Positions 16,485 through 24,730 of a DNA stretch of 32,521 bases are shown here, piece by piece (positions within the stretch are counted from its first letter, which is position 1; the number at the start of each line of letters is the position of its first letter). A program made the translations under genes and the position numbers. The notes under the pieces are model-generated. The model saw nothing but the letters and a program-made list of their open reading frames with translations, had not been told where the DNA came from and did no database searches. This DNA is from Candidatus Fermentithermobacillaceae bacterium (GTDB lineage Bacteria; Bacillota; Sulfobacillia; Fermentithermobacillales; Fermentithermobacillaceae), in NCBI GenBank assembly GCA_018052455.1, contig JAGPNE010000012.1:1-32521 (forward strand). Direction: 5' to 3'.

Positions 16485-16611
16485 TCTGCTAATCGAACAT
16501 ATTTACCCTGCTTATCGTATGATGACGAAAATCATCACTAATGGCCCAAATAACCTTCGTTATGTTACAGATTTGCTCAAAGTCAGAAGGAAATTGAGAA
16601 TGCATGTCGAA

Positions 16612-16640
16612 TTGAAGTTAAGTATCCTAACTTGTATACA
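16612..16640 (+). promoter_or_regulatory. Promoter of the UroD-M20-cassette c operon
   Basis: TTGAAG (16612-16617) and TATACA (16635-16640) are separated by exactly 17 bp. The -10 box lies inside the palindrome CTTGTATACAAG, so a protein bound there would block RNA polymerase. Confidence 0.65.
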
Positions 16641-16667
16641 AGATGGGACACAAGATGTATACACAAG
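16631..16667 (+). promoter_or_regulatory. Paired palindromic operator, probable GntR/FCD site
   Basis: The perfect 12-bp palindrome CTTGTATACAAG (16631-16642) is followed by a second TGTATACA core (16656-16663) in GATGTATACACAAGG. Their centres are 23 bp apart, about two helical turns, so both face the same side of the DNA. TTGTATACAA-type sites are usual for GntR regulators with an FCD domain, and such a regulator is the last gene of this gene run. The pairing of this site with that regulator is inferred. Confidence 0.6.
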
Positions 16668-16750
16668 GAGCCAAGCGTGATGGAGAAAGGGGGCGGCAAC
16701 TCCAATTACTTTATGAGACGCATTCAACAATGGAAAGGTGATCGGAAATA

Positions 16751-17743
16751 ATGAGCAAGAAGGACAGGCTGAAAAGTGTGTTGGCAGGCCGAAAGGCCGA
16801 CAGGATTCCCTATTCAGTATGGTTTCACAGTACTTTGATAGACTTTGACCCCAGGAAACTCGCTGAGATTCAATACAGCCTATACAAAGAAATGGATTTT
16901 GATTTTGTCAAACTCATGCCCAACGGATTGTATTCAACCATTGATTGGGGCAACAAGATCAAAATGTTTGATGACGGTGTGCGCATAGCTGAAGTTGAGA
17001 CGTTTGCAGTACAGTCACCTTCAGACTGGGCTGAACTTGGCCATATTGATCCGGGCAAAGGAGCTTTTGGTCAGGCAAATGAAGCTTTGAGGATCATCAA
17101 AGATATGGCAGATGGTGAAATTGTGGTTCTCCAGACTGTTTTTAGCCCTCTGACTACTGCTATCAAAATGGCGAGGCCGGTTCTGAAAGAACATATGCGC
17201 ACTAATGCAGATAAGGTTCACCAGGGACTTGGTGTTATTGCAGATGTAACAGCAGAATTTGTGCGGCAGGCGATTGATGCAGGAGCCGATGGCTTGTTCT
17301 TTGCTACCCAGCTTGCTACTACAGAAATGACTACAACCACCGAGTACGAAGAGTTCGGAGTTCCGTATGACCAGAAGGTTCTTGCAGCCGCTCAAGATGC
17401 ATGGTTCAACATATTGCACCTTCATGGAAACAACCCAATGGTTGAGTTGGGAGAAAAGTATGATGTGCATGTTCTGAATTGGCACGACAAACGCGTTGGA
17501 CCGTCTCTGGCAGAGTACAGAGGCAGCACCAAGCGGTGCTTGATGGGCGGACTCAATGAAGAAGGCCCGTTATATAGAGGCCCGGACTCGGCTATTAGAG
17601 ATGAGGTTTTCAAGGCGGTTAAGGATGCCGGCGAGTGCCCCTTGATATTGACACCTGGGTGTGTGACTCCCCCGGATATACCTCTCGAGAATATACATGC
17701 TGTTCGCAAGGCTCTAGAGGAAGCTTGCGGCACAGGAAAGTGA
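16751..17743 (+). CDS. UroD/MtaA-superfamily protein, copy 1
   Basis: This 330-aa protein belongs to the uroporphyrinogen decarboxylase superfamily, which also includes the corrinoid:coenzyme methyltransferases MtaA, MtbA and CmuA. Visible features: an N-terminal RLKSVLAGRKADRIPYS opening, AGADGLFFATQ, HLHGNNP (His223/His225), VHVLNWHDK and a C-terminal TPGCVTPPDIPLENI (Cys304). Methyltransferase members bind zinc through HxC and a distant Cys; here the first motif reads HLH, so the site may be H-H-C. No other haem-synthesis gene is nearby, so a catabolic or methyl-transfer role is more likely than haem synthesis. It is first in the operon, after the paired operator, 57 bases before the M20 gene. 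A paralogue follows at 22106. Confidence 0.8.
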   Translation: MSKKDRLKSVLAGRKADRIPYSVWFHSTLIDFDPRKLAEIQYSLYKEMDFDFVKLMPNGLYSTIDWGNKIKMFDDGVRIAEVETFAVQSPSDWAELGHIDPGKGAFGQANEALRIIKDMADGEIVVLQTVFSPLTTAIKMARPVLKEHMRTNADKVHQGLGVIADVTAEFVRQAIDAGADGLFFATQLATTEMTTTTEYEEFGVPYDQKVLAAAQDAWFNILHLHGNNPMVELGEKYDVHVLNWHDKRVGPSLAEYRGSTKRCLMGGLNEEGPLYRGPDSAIRDEVFKAVKDAGECPLILTPGCVTPPDIPLENIHAVRKALEEACGTGK

Positions 17744-17800
17744 GCTTGTGGCGAGATCGAGCCTGTTCAAGCCAGTGATTGATAAAGGGGGTTAGGCATC

Positions 17801-19147
17801 TTGAACAAAGAGGAATGCAAGAAGGCGGTCTGTGCAGCTATAGATGCGCGAAAAGATGAGATCATAGCATTCGGCGAGGACATATTCGCCCATCCGGAGC
17901 TTGCCTATAGGGAAACTCGTACATCCCAGAAGGTTTCAGACAAGCTCAGTGAAATGGGGCTTGAACATGAAAAGGGTATAGCCATAACCGGCATAAAGGC
18001 CCGTATGAAAGGGGCCCAGAGCCGCGTGACAGTAGGAATAATGGGGGAACTGGACGCAGTTATATGCCGGGATCATCCTGACGCAGATCCTGAGACAGGT
18101 GCTGCCCATTGTTGTGGCCATAATGCCCAAATAGCATCAATGCTAGGCGCAGCTATGGGACTTGCAGATTCAGGTGCTATGGCTTTTCTCGGCGGTGACG
18201 TTGCCCTTTTGGCAGTACCTGCAGAAGAGGGTTCCGATCCTGGACACCTTAGTAAATTGATGCAAGAAGGGAAAATCAAGCTGGCCGGCGGGAAACAGCA
18301 GTTTATCGTCGAGGGGGCTCTCGACGGTGTAGACATGGCCATGATGGTTCATACAGGCCCAATGAGCCCTGCCATTATGGAAGGGGCTGTAACCGGCAAA
18401 GAATTCAAGATGGGTGTTGGAGGAGGCCACATAGGCTCGTTGCGGAAACGTGCTAAGTTCATAGGCAAAGAGGCTCATCCAGGCATTGCTCCTCACGAAG
18501 GCATAAATGCGCTAAACGCCGCCAATCTTGCACTTATGGCTATCAATGCAAACAGGGAAACCTTCAGAGATGAAGATATGGTACGTGTCCACGCCTTCAT
18601 TACCAAAGGCGGCCTGCCCAGTGTTGTCCCGGCTGACATTCAGGTAGAGATCTTTATCAGAAGTAAGAGGGTAGAGGCCCTGGTTGATGCAGCCAGGAAA
18701 GTGGATCGTTCACTAAAAGCCGGGGCACTGGCTGTAGGTGCTGAGGTTGAGATCGAGACCATGGCAGGCTATTTACCTCGCATTACCGAGCCTACCCTTG
18801 ATGAGGCCTTTTTAAAGAACTCAGAGGCTCTTGTGGGCAAGGGCGCAGTAGGAATTCAGAGGCACGTTGCAGGTTGTACCGATATGGGGGATATCTCGCA
18901 CTTAATGCCTGCTGTCCACCAGCGTGCAGGCGGTGTTGAAGGACGTATCCACGAGGCTGACTATCGAATCGCTGATAAGGAACTTGCTTATGTCATGCCT
19001 GCAAAGGCAATGGCCATGACAGTAATTGACCTTTTGTGGGACGATGCAGCTTTGGCTGTTGAGATAAAAGAGAAGTATAAGCCGGTGTATACAAAAGAGA
19101 CGTACATCAGGGCATGGCAAGAGATTCTCGGTTCTTACTCGAGCTGA
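17801..19147 (+). CDS. M20-family amidohydrolase/peptidase (AbgB/HipO-like)
   Basis: The product is 448 aa, starting at TTG with AAAGGGGGT upstream. It is a metal-dependent hydrolase that would cleave an amide bond of a small N-acyl or peptide-like compound in the cytoplasm. Seen: HPELAYRE (31-38), GELDA (82-86), HCCGHN (103-108), which takes the place of the usual HACGHD metal motif, AVPAEEG with the catalytic Glu pair (142-143), a dimerisation-domain segment around KEAHPGIAPHEGINALNA, and GCTDMGDISHLMP near the end. The long insertion between DAV and HCCGH resembles the AbgB type. No signal peptide. It lies between the first UroD-like gene and cassette c (gap of 37 bases), so its substrate or product may be what the cassette handles. 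Confidence 0.88.
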   Translation: MNKEECKKAVCAAIDARKDEIIAFGEDIFAHPELAYRETRTSQKVSDKLSEMGLEHEKGIAITGIKARMKGAQSRVTVGIMGELDAVICRDHPDADPETGAAHCCGHNAQIASMLGAAMGLADSGAMAFLGGDVALLAVPAEEGSDPGHLSKLMQEGKIKLAGGKQQFIVEGALDGVDMAMMVHTGPMSPAIMEGAVTGKEFKMGVGGGHIGSLRKRAKFIGKEAHPGIAPHEGINALNAANLALMAINANRETFRDEDMVRVHAFITKGGLPSVVPADIQVEIFIRSKRVEALVDAARKVDRSLKAGALAVGAEVEIETMAGYLPRITEPTLDEAFLKNSEALVGKGAVGIQRHVAGCTDMGDISHLMPAVHQRAGGVEGRIHEADYRIADKELAYVMPAKAMAMTVIDLLWDDAALAVEIKEKYKPVYTKETYIRAWQEILGSYSS

Positions 19148-19184
19148 AGTGATATCAACTGAATTCAGAAGGGGGTAACTTAGG

Positions 19185-19946
19185 ATGATTCCAGGTAACG
19201 TATTCAAATTGGCGTTCTGCGTTGTCTTTTTTCTTGTCTATCTGATTTACTACACCCGGTGCAAGCGAGGGGAACCCCTTGATATCCGGCCTATTGCCGG
19301 TCTCGACGCTATCGACGATGCAGTGGGCCGCTGTACAGAAATGGGCAGGCCGGTACATTACACATTCGGTAGAGGCGAGTACAACAGCGCCATCATGTCA
19401 TCATTCGAGGTACTGAACTATACTGCCACAAAGTGTGCAGAGACAGGGACTGGTATCATAGTTAGCACTGCCCGTCCTGAGGTCCACGCTATTACTGAAG
19501 AACTGGTCAGTTCGGCATACAAAATGGCTGGGGCAGGGCAGGAATTCAAGCAAGACAATATCAGATTTTTCTCTGATCTTGTGAGCGCTTATACAGCAGG
19601 AATCTACGGTATCTTTACACGCGAAAGACCCGGAGCCAACATCATGCTTGGCCATATTTACGGTGAGTCGATGATGCTCGGTGAGGTAGGTCACAAGATA
19701 GGCGCCATACAGATAGGCGGTTCATCTCAGATAGCTCAGGTGCCGTTCCTGGTGGCAACATGTGACTACACACTTATTGGTGACGAGCTATTTGCCGCAG
19801 GAGCCTACGTAACCCGTGAACCGAGCAAAATGGCCACTATTGCTGCACAGGATTTCGGCAAGATATTCGTCATAGGGGCCACTCTCCTGGGCACTATTCT
19901 AAGCACTTTTGGAAACACAGTTATCGCCGATATTCTCAAGTTTTAG
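19185..19946 (+). CDS. Cassette c, gene A: DUF6754-like membrane-anchored protein
   Basis: The product is 253 aa. It has an N-terminal helix (about residues 6-22), DIRPIAGLDAIDDAVGRCTE with RPVHY, a soluble middle, then GAIQIGGSSQIAQVPFLVA, CDYTLIGDE, AGAYV and a C-terminal helix. It keeps every signature block of copies a and b. It carries extra cysteines (for example in GRCTE and VATCDY), but the only cysteine common to all three copies is the one in CDY. AAGGGGGT precedes the ATG. Third gene of the operon that starts with the UroD-like protein; gene B follows after 20 bases. Confidence 0.85.
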   Translation: MIPGNVFKLAFCVVFFLVYLIYYTRCKRGEPLDIRPIAGLDAIDDAVGRCTEMGRPVHYTFGRGEYNSAIMSSFEVLNYTATKCAETGTGIIVSTARPEVHAITEELVSSAYKMAGAGQEFKQDNIRFFSDLVSAYTAGIYGIFTRERPGANIMLGHIYGESMMLGEVGHKIGAIQIGGSSQIAQVPFLVATCDYTLIGDELFAAGAYVTREPSKMATIAAQDFGKIFVIGATLLGTILSTFGNTVIADILKF

Positions 19947-19966
19947 ATCCAAGGAGGCGGATAGAG

Positions 19967-20599
19967 ATGAAATGGCTCAAGACAGACTTGCCCAAGTGGT
20001 TAACTACCATTGCAGGCGCTGTAGTCTTGTTAGATAAGTTTCTGGATGTTCCTTTCCTCAAGGGGCTTTCCACATGGTTTCTCAACTGGTCGGTGTTTCT
20101 TGCCGCGTTTGCCATGGTTCTTGGTTCAGGCAACTTGCTCAGGGTGTCTCTTAACAAGATCCGTTTCAAACGTGACGCCTGGCAGTACAGTTATGTACTA
20201 ATAGCAGCCCTGGTAGGGTACATACTAATCGGAGTGTTTATGGGGCCAAAACACCCCATCTACACTTTTGTCTATGATGCAGCGTATGTGCCCATTCAGG
20301 CGACGATTTTCTCCTTGAATGCATTTTGGCTCGCGACTGGTTGCTACCGTGCTTTTAACGTACGCAATCCCCAGGCGTTTGTCTTGCTGTCGGCAGGCGT
20401 ACTTGTGATGTTGGGCAAGGTAGGGGTTGGATACGCAATTTGGAGTGGCTTTCCTGGCATAGCCGATTGGATCATGAATGTGCCCACATCTGCAGTGATG
20501 AGGAGCCTCAGCATGAGTGCGGCGTTAGGAATGATAGGTGTTGGCCTAAGGGTAATTGCAGGCCTTGAACGTGGCTACAAAGGGGGTAGCGGCTCATGA
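19967..20599 (+). CDS. Cassette c, gene B: polytopic membrane protein of unknown function
   Basis: The product is 210 aa with AAGGAGG before the ATG. Five or six hydrophobic helices. It is the most divergent B copy: the RAFRA and GRAPxGE blocks of copies a and b read RAFNV and GKVGVGY here, while ADWIMNVP, R-x-L-S-x-SAALG and GLERGY are kept. The change in the charged block may reflect a different substrate or partner. Its stop overlaps the start of gene C (ATGA). Confidence 0.85.
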   Translation: MKWLKTDLPKWLTTIAGAVVLLDKFLDVPFLKGLSTWFLNWSVFLAAFAMVLGSGNLLRVSLNKIRFKRDAWQYSYVLIAALVGYILIGVFMGPKHPIYTFVYDAAYVPIQATIFSLNAFWLATGCYRAFNVRNPQAFVLLSAGVLVMLGKVGVGYAIWSGFPGIADWIMNVPTSAVMRSLSMSAALGMIGVGLRVIAGLERGYKGGSGS

Positions 20600-21414
20600 G
20601 GTTCGGGGAGCGGTTACAGAAACTCGACAGCAGACTAATATATGCAGTTATGATTTTGGTTATTGCAATACCGTTAATTAAGCCCATAGGTTTTCCGGTC
20701 AAACTGAGTCGTGAGGCTAAAGCGGCTTTTGAGACAATTGATGCTGTGGCACCGGGTGAGACAGTCCTCATTGCTACCTCGATTTTCCCAAGCACTCAAG
20801 CTGAACTTGAGCCTCAGACTATTGCTGTGCTACGACATCTTGTCAGCAAGCAGGTTAAGATGGTTATCGCATCTTGTCACCCGGAAACACCTCGATATGT
20901 GGACAGATACGTTAGCCTTCTAACCGATTTGGGATATAAGGATGGTATAGATTTTGTGGCCTTGCCTTTCATGGCCGGTGATGAAACTCTATATGCGGCA
21001 ATGGGGCAAGACTTCAAGAGCATTTACGGACAGGTCCCTCAGTCTGAGTTGTGGGACTCTATATCTGACATAAAGTCTTTTAAGCTTGTTATAAGTATCA
21101 GTGGCGGAGATATGGCCCGGATGCTTTGCGCCCACGTAGGAGATCCCCACGGTATTAAAGTGGTGGCGTGCATAGCCGCTGTAGTGTTAGCATCCACCCA
21201 GCAGTTCTTCTCTTCAGGCCAGCTTTCAGGCATGGTTGCTGGGATGAGCGGGGCGGCCGAATATGAGTTTATGGCGAAAGTACCTGGTAAGGGTATTGCG
21301 GGAATGGACGCCCAATCACTGGGGCATTTGTGGATCATCTCCCTGGTTATCCTGGGCAACATTGGCTACTTAACTACGCGTGATCAGAAGGAACGTGCAG
21401 GAGGTGTCAAGTAA
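20596..21414 (+). CDS. Cassette c, gene C: membrane-anchored protein of unknown function
   Basis: The product is 272 aa. An N-terminal membrane helix (about 16-34) ends IKPIGFP. The soluble part has APGETVLIATS and ELEPQTIAVLRHL. A hydrophobic alanine/valine stretch (about 195-208) lies before GMVAGMSGAAEYEF, then GMDAQSLGH and a C-terminal helix ending LGNIGYL. All marks of the C family are present. Translation is coupled on both sides: ATGA with gene B and TAATG with gene D. No catalytic motif was recognised. Confidence 0.86.
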   Translation: MRFGERLQKLDSRLIYAVMILVIAIPLIKPIGFPVKLSREAKAAFETIDAVAPGETVLIATSIFPSTQAELEPQTIAVLRHLVSKQVKMVIASCHPETPRYVDRYVSLLTDLGYKDGIDFVALPFMAGDETLYAAMGQDFKSIYGQVPQSELWDSISDIKSFKLVISISGGDMARMLCAHVGDPHGIKVVACIAAVVLASTQQFFSSGQLSGMVAGMSGAAEYEFMAKVPGKGIAGMDAQSLGHLWIISLVILGNIGYLTTRDQKERAGGVK

Positions 21415-22025
21415 TGAACCCAGTGGCGATTTGGATCGCGGCGTTTTTCACAATTGCAGTTTACAGTTTCCTGTTCGGAGACAACCCGGTGTATAGGTTC
21501 ACAGAACACCTATTTATAGGGCTTACTGCGGCGAATTTGACTGTTCAAGGTTTTCACAACGTCAAGACTCAGGCCTGGCAACCCTTGATAACCAAGGGCG
21601 AGCTTATGTGGTTAGGTGTGATCATAGGAGGCCTCATGCTGCTTTGCAGGTGGTTTAAGCAGGTAGAATGGGTATCAAGGATTCCCCTTCAGTTTATGAC
21701 GGGGACTGCCATGGCCCTCTCCGTTATCCGTGCGCTAGATTCTGAGTTTTTCAAACAGCTGATTTCCACAGTCAACCTCAAATGGACTAATGTTAACGAC
21801 GCTATCTATATTCTCTGTGTAATACTTCCAATTTGCTACCTGTTATACACAATGAATCAAAAGAGGGGTGCCGGTATTGTAGTAAAGCACGCGGGTACTA
21901 TAGGTCAGTACCTCATGATGCTGGCATTTGGAGCATCTCTGGGCTCCACAATTATGGCACGTGTATCGTTGGTTATTGAGCGGTTCCAGTTCTTGTTTGG
22001 TACCTGGCTTAAGATAAGCGGTTAA
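21414..22025 (+). CDS. Cassette c, gene D: polytopic membrane protein of unknown function
   Basis: The product is 203 aa with about six hydrophobic segments. The N-terminus AIWIAAFFTI and the C-terminal MLAFGASLGSTIMARVSLV and RFQFLFGTWLKI match the other D copies. The central TYFFFT block of copies a and b is replaced here (ICYLLYT), again marking copy c as the outlier. The start overlaps the stop of gene C, with GGAGGTGT upstream. A GC-rich hairpin follows the stop. Confidence 0.85.
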   Translation: MNPVAIWIAAFFTIAVYSFLFGDNPVYRFTEHLFIGLTAANLTVQGFHNVKTQAWQPLITKGELMWLGVIIGGLMLLCRWFKQVEWVSRIPLQFMTGTAMALSVIRALDSEFFKQLISTVNLKWTNVNDAIYILCVILPICYLLYTMNQKRGAGIVVKHAGTIGQYLMMLAFGASLGSTIMARVSLVIERFQFLFGTWLKISG

Positions 22026-22040
22026 GGCATTCTTAAAAAC

Positions 22041-22072
22041 CGGGCAGCCTGGATTATGTTGCAGGCTGCCCG
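22041..22072 (+). terminator. GC-rich hairpin between cassette c and the second UroD-like gene
   Basis: CGGGCAGCCTG (22041-22051) pairs perfectly with CAGGCTGCCCG (22062-22072) around a 10-base loop. No U-run follows and the next gene is on the same strand 34 bases later. It is therefore more likely a transcript-processing or stability element, or a partial attenuator, than a full stop. Confidence 0.5.
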
Positions 22073-22105
22073 AGGACAACCCCTGCAATGTAAGGAGGCA
22101 ATTGC

Positions 22106-23125
22106 TTGAACGAGAAAATGACAAAACGAGAAAGAATACACGCTGCAATTCTGGGCCAGGAAGTTGATCAGACCCCGGTGTTTCTATGGCGCCCTTTTCA
22201 TAATCGGGACTTTGACCCGGAGCAGCTGGCAAGGTTGACTGTGGAGTTTCAGGAGCAGTTTGATTTTGACCTGGTGAAGCTGACTCCTTCTACTATGTAC
22301 TCGGCCATAGATTGGGGAACTGTCCCCCATTTCTACCCTGGCACAGATAATCCACCTGCTGTTGAAACTTGGGGTGTTGAGGCAGACAAAGATTGGGAAA
22401 AGATTGAACCCCTTGATGTTACACAAGGCCGTTACGGGCAGGAACTCCGAGGGGTATCCCTGGTCCGTCAGCACTTGGATCCAGACACTCCATTTGTCCA
22501 GACCTTGTTGAGCCCTATGAGTGTGGCAATGAAACTAGCCGGAAACTTCGCGATTGCCTCAGCTAGGAGAGGGCTTCCCCAGCTGCACGATGCTCTTGAT
22601 GCCATATGTGATACTACAGTGAGGTTTGCCAGCAAATGTATGGAAGCAGGTGCTGACGGTTTTATGTACTGCATCCTGTGTGCTTCTTCTGACTTGCTGA
22701 CGCGAGATGAATATCGTGAGTGGGGACGTCAATATGATCTGCGAATATTGGATGCCTTGGCGCAAATGGGTGCTACTGTCTTTGCTCACCTGCACGGACG
22801 AAACCTTCACTTTGAGGATGTGTTGGATTATAAGATTCATGTTCTAAACTGGCACGATAGGGGTACGTACCCAACCCTTGCAGAGGCACGGAAACTTACC
22901 GGTGTGTGCCTTGCAGGCGGAATAGACCAGGTTGACACATTGATGAATGGCACTGTTGCCGAGGTAAGGGCCCAGGCAAAGGATGCCGTATGCCAGTGCG
23001 GGGGGAAGGGTTTGATTGTCTCCTCGGGTTGTGTTGTGCCGCCCGGTTGCACTGAAGAGAAATACAAGGCTGTTGCTGAAGCGGTTCGCAGCTGCAAACC
23101 AGGTGAACGCTTCACGGTAGATTGA
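22106..23125 (+). CDS. UroD/MtaA-superfamily protein, copy 2
   Basis: The product is 339 aa, starting at TTG seven bases after AAGGAGG; an ATG four codons later is a fallback. It is a paralogue of the 16751 gene, sharing the opening RxRIHAAILGQ, DFDLVKLTPSTMYSAIDWG, the SPMSVAMKLA region, AHLHGRN (His228/His230), IHVLNWHD and SSGCVVPPG (Cys309). Both copies carry HLH where MtaA-type enzymes have HxC. Two divergent copies in one operon suggest a heterodimer or two substrates. The extra cysteines near the end (CQCGGKG) are not in copy 1. Confidence 0.8.
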   Translation: MNEKMTKRERIHAAILGQEVDQTPVFLWRPFHNRDFDPEQLARLTVEFQEQFDFDLVKLTPSTMYSAIDWGTVPHFYPGTDNPPAVETWGVEADKDWEKIEPLDVTQGRYGQELRGVSLVRQHLDPDTPFVQTLLSPMSVAMKLAGNFAIASARRGLPQLHDALDAICDTTVRFASKCMEAGADGFMYCILCASSDLLTRDEYREWGRQYDLRILDALAQMGATVFAHLHGRNLHFEDVLDYKIHVLNWHDRGTYPTLAEARKLTGVCLAGGIDQVDTLMNGTVAEVRAQAKDAVCQCGGKGLIVSSGCVVPPGCTEEKYKAVAEAVRSCKPGERFTVD

Positions 23126-23180
23126 GCATTGTATCGGAGAGTCAGTGTTGTCAGCATATGAGCTATAGGAGATGGTACTC

Positions 23181-24467
23181 TTGAGAGACGTTCAGGACGC
23201 AATGTTGTTGAAATCTTTGCTAGAAGAGCAATCGGTATGGGCTAATGTGTGTACCGAACCTGGTATGGTGGCACTTACAGCATCAAAAGCTGCAAGTTTA
23301 ACGGACGAGTTTCCGGACCGAATTGAGGTTCATCTGAGCGGAGGAGTTTTGAAGAACGCACTATCGGCAGGACTCCCTAACACATCAACCAAAGGGCCTG
23401 ATATGGCAGCCGCAATTGGCGCAGTTGTAAAGAAGCCCGAGGATGGGTTGAATATCCTTGGTAATGCAACAGATGAGCAATTAGAGAAAGCTATGTCATT
23501 GGTTTCATCGGGCAAGGTGCAGGTCAAGTGGGCACGTGGCCACGATGGCGTCTATGCAAGATGTGTTATACGCACGAAGAGTCATGAAGCAGAGGCCGTT
23601 GTCCAGGGATCACATACCAATTTTGTCAGAGTGAGTTTTGACGGTAGCGTCATTGAATCTGCCTCTTTAACTGATGGTGGAAGCAGTTTGCGGCCCCTAC
23701 GTGGCTGGACCTTTCATCGTTTGCTCGAGGCAGTTTACAGCCTAGATCTCAATGATCTTGACTGGCTTTTGGAAGGAGCCCGGGCTTGTACCTGTCTTGC
23801 AGAGAAGAGTCAGACAGTTGCCGAGCGGGTCATCTTGCCTGTTCGTTCGAACCACCGGGATTCTGGTAAAGATATGTCAATGATTGATGTAGCCGGTAAT
23901 GTTTCAAAGGCCATTTGTGCAAGAATGAACGGGGTATCCTGGCCTGTGGTGACTTCAGGAGGCAGTGGAAATCAGGGGATCATGGTAGGTATTCCAGTGC
24001 TTGCGTTAGGCACAGAGCAAGGGCTTTCGAAAGATCAATTGATTCGTGCTCTTGCTATTGCTCACAGCGTTAATATCTTGGTGAAAGCCAGCATTGGAGA
24101 GGTGTCGTCTTCGTGTGGAGGACTCAGCGCAGGGGCCGGCCTGGCAAGTGCCGTGTGTTGGATGCTTGGCGGCAATGAGGCTCAGATGAAGGAAGCCGCC
24201 AGCCAGGTGTTGGCATCGTTATGTGGAATGCTTTGCGATGGTGCCAAAGCCACATGTGCCCTAAAAGGTTCTACGGCCATTGTTACTGCCATGACAGTAG
24301 GTGCAGGAGCTGTTGAAGGTGGCAGCAGTATACGAGATCAAGGTATTGTCGGCGGTTCATTTGAAGAAACCCTTTCCCGTCTTGCAGCTCTAAACAGCGA
24401 GGTTATCAACAGAAGCGATGCATTGCTGTTTGGGCTTCTTGGACTGGACGAAAAAGCAGGGGCTTGA
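23181..24467 (+). CDS. L-cysteine desulfidase / serine dehydratase-alpha-like protein (UPF0597 family)
   Basis: About 428 aa. The family includes archaeal L-cysteine desulfidase and bacterial CyuA/YhaM, [4Fe-4S] enzymes that release sulfide and ammonia from cysteine to give pyruvate. Seen: CTEPGMVAL with Cys24, TSGGSGNQGIMVGIPVL (about 258-274), SSCGG (Cys312) and MLCDGAKATC (Cys352, Cys359). The cysteine spacing fits the cluster ligands known for the family. An ATG at 23172 overlaps the ribosome site; the TTG at 23181, nine bases after AGGAG, is preferred. It lies 55 bases after the second UroD-like gene. The reaction points to a sulfur-containing or beta-substituted amino acid in the pathway, but other beta-eliminations are possible. 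Confidence 0.82.
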   Translation: MRDVQDAMLLKSLLEEQSVWANVCTEPGMVALTASKAASLTDEFPDRIEVHLSGGVLKNALSAGLPNTSTKGPDMAAAIGAVVKKPEDGLNILGNATDEQLEKAMSLVSSGKVQVKWARGHDGVYARCVIRTKSHEAEAVVQGSHTNFVRVSFDGSVIESASLTDGGSSLRPLRGWTFHRLLEAVYSLDLNDLDWLLEGARACTCLAEKSQTVAERVILPVRSNHRDSGKDMSMIDVAGNVSKAICARMNGVSWPVVTSGGSGNQGIMVGIPVLALGTEQGLSKDQLIRALAIAHSVNILVKASIGEVSSSCGGLSAGAGLASAVCWMLGGNEAQMKEAASQVLASLCGMLCDGAKATCALKGSTAIVTAMTVGAGAVEGGSSIRDQGIVGGSFEETLSRLAALNSEVINRSDALLFGLLGLDEKAGA

Positions 24468-24730
24468 TGGCTGAACTATTCTTTTCAGTGAGCACTGTCC
24501 TGGCACCCGACAGAATTAGGCCAACCATGTTGCAAGAAAGGGTGCCTGACGGTGCCAGGCTGCCCACAAGGAATGGTCTACCAGACACAGCCGGAATGTG
24601 CGATTTATCCCTTCTGATGCGGCAGTATACCTTTGCGAAGGCCCTCTTGATCAAGAGGCAGGTATTCCCAATTGCTACGTAGAAGGAGATCATTGAAACC
24701 GGGCAAACTGATACACGATGGAGGAGTAAT
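24468..24730 (+). other. 263-bp gap before the GntR gene with inverted repeat
   Basis: CCTGGCACC (about 24499-24507) can pair with GGTGCCAGG (about 24552-24560), while the overlapping TGGCACCC can pair instead with GGGTGCC just before it (about 24540), so two alternative hairpins are possible. A 72-codon frame (24464-24682) crosses the gap but has no recognisable features and is not called. Confidence 0.4.

Noticed and set aside
16751..17743. Haem-pathway uroporphyrinogen decarboxylase (hemE)
   Set aside because: There are two divergent copies, an HLH/GC metal-type motif, and no haem gene nearby, in a catabolic context; the MtaA-like branch fits better.
24464..24682. 72-aa frame overlapping the desulfidase stop
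   Set aside because: It starts at a TTG with no ribosome site and shows no domain, membrane segment or codon pattern beyond chance.
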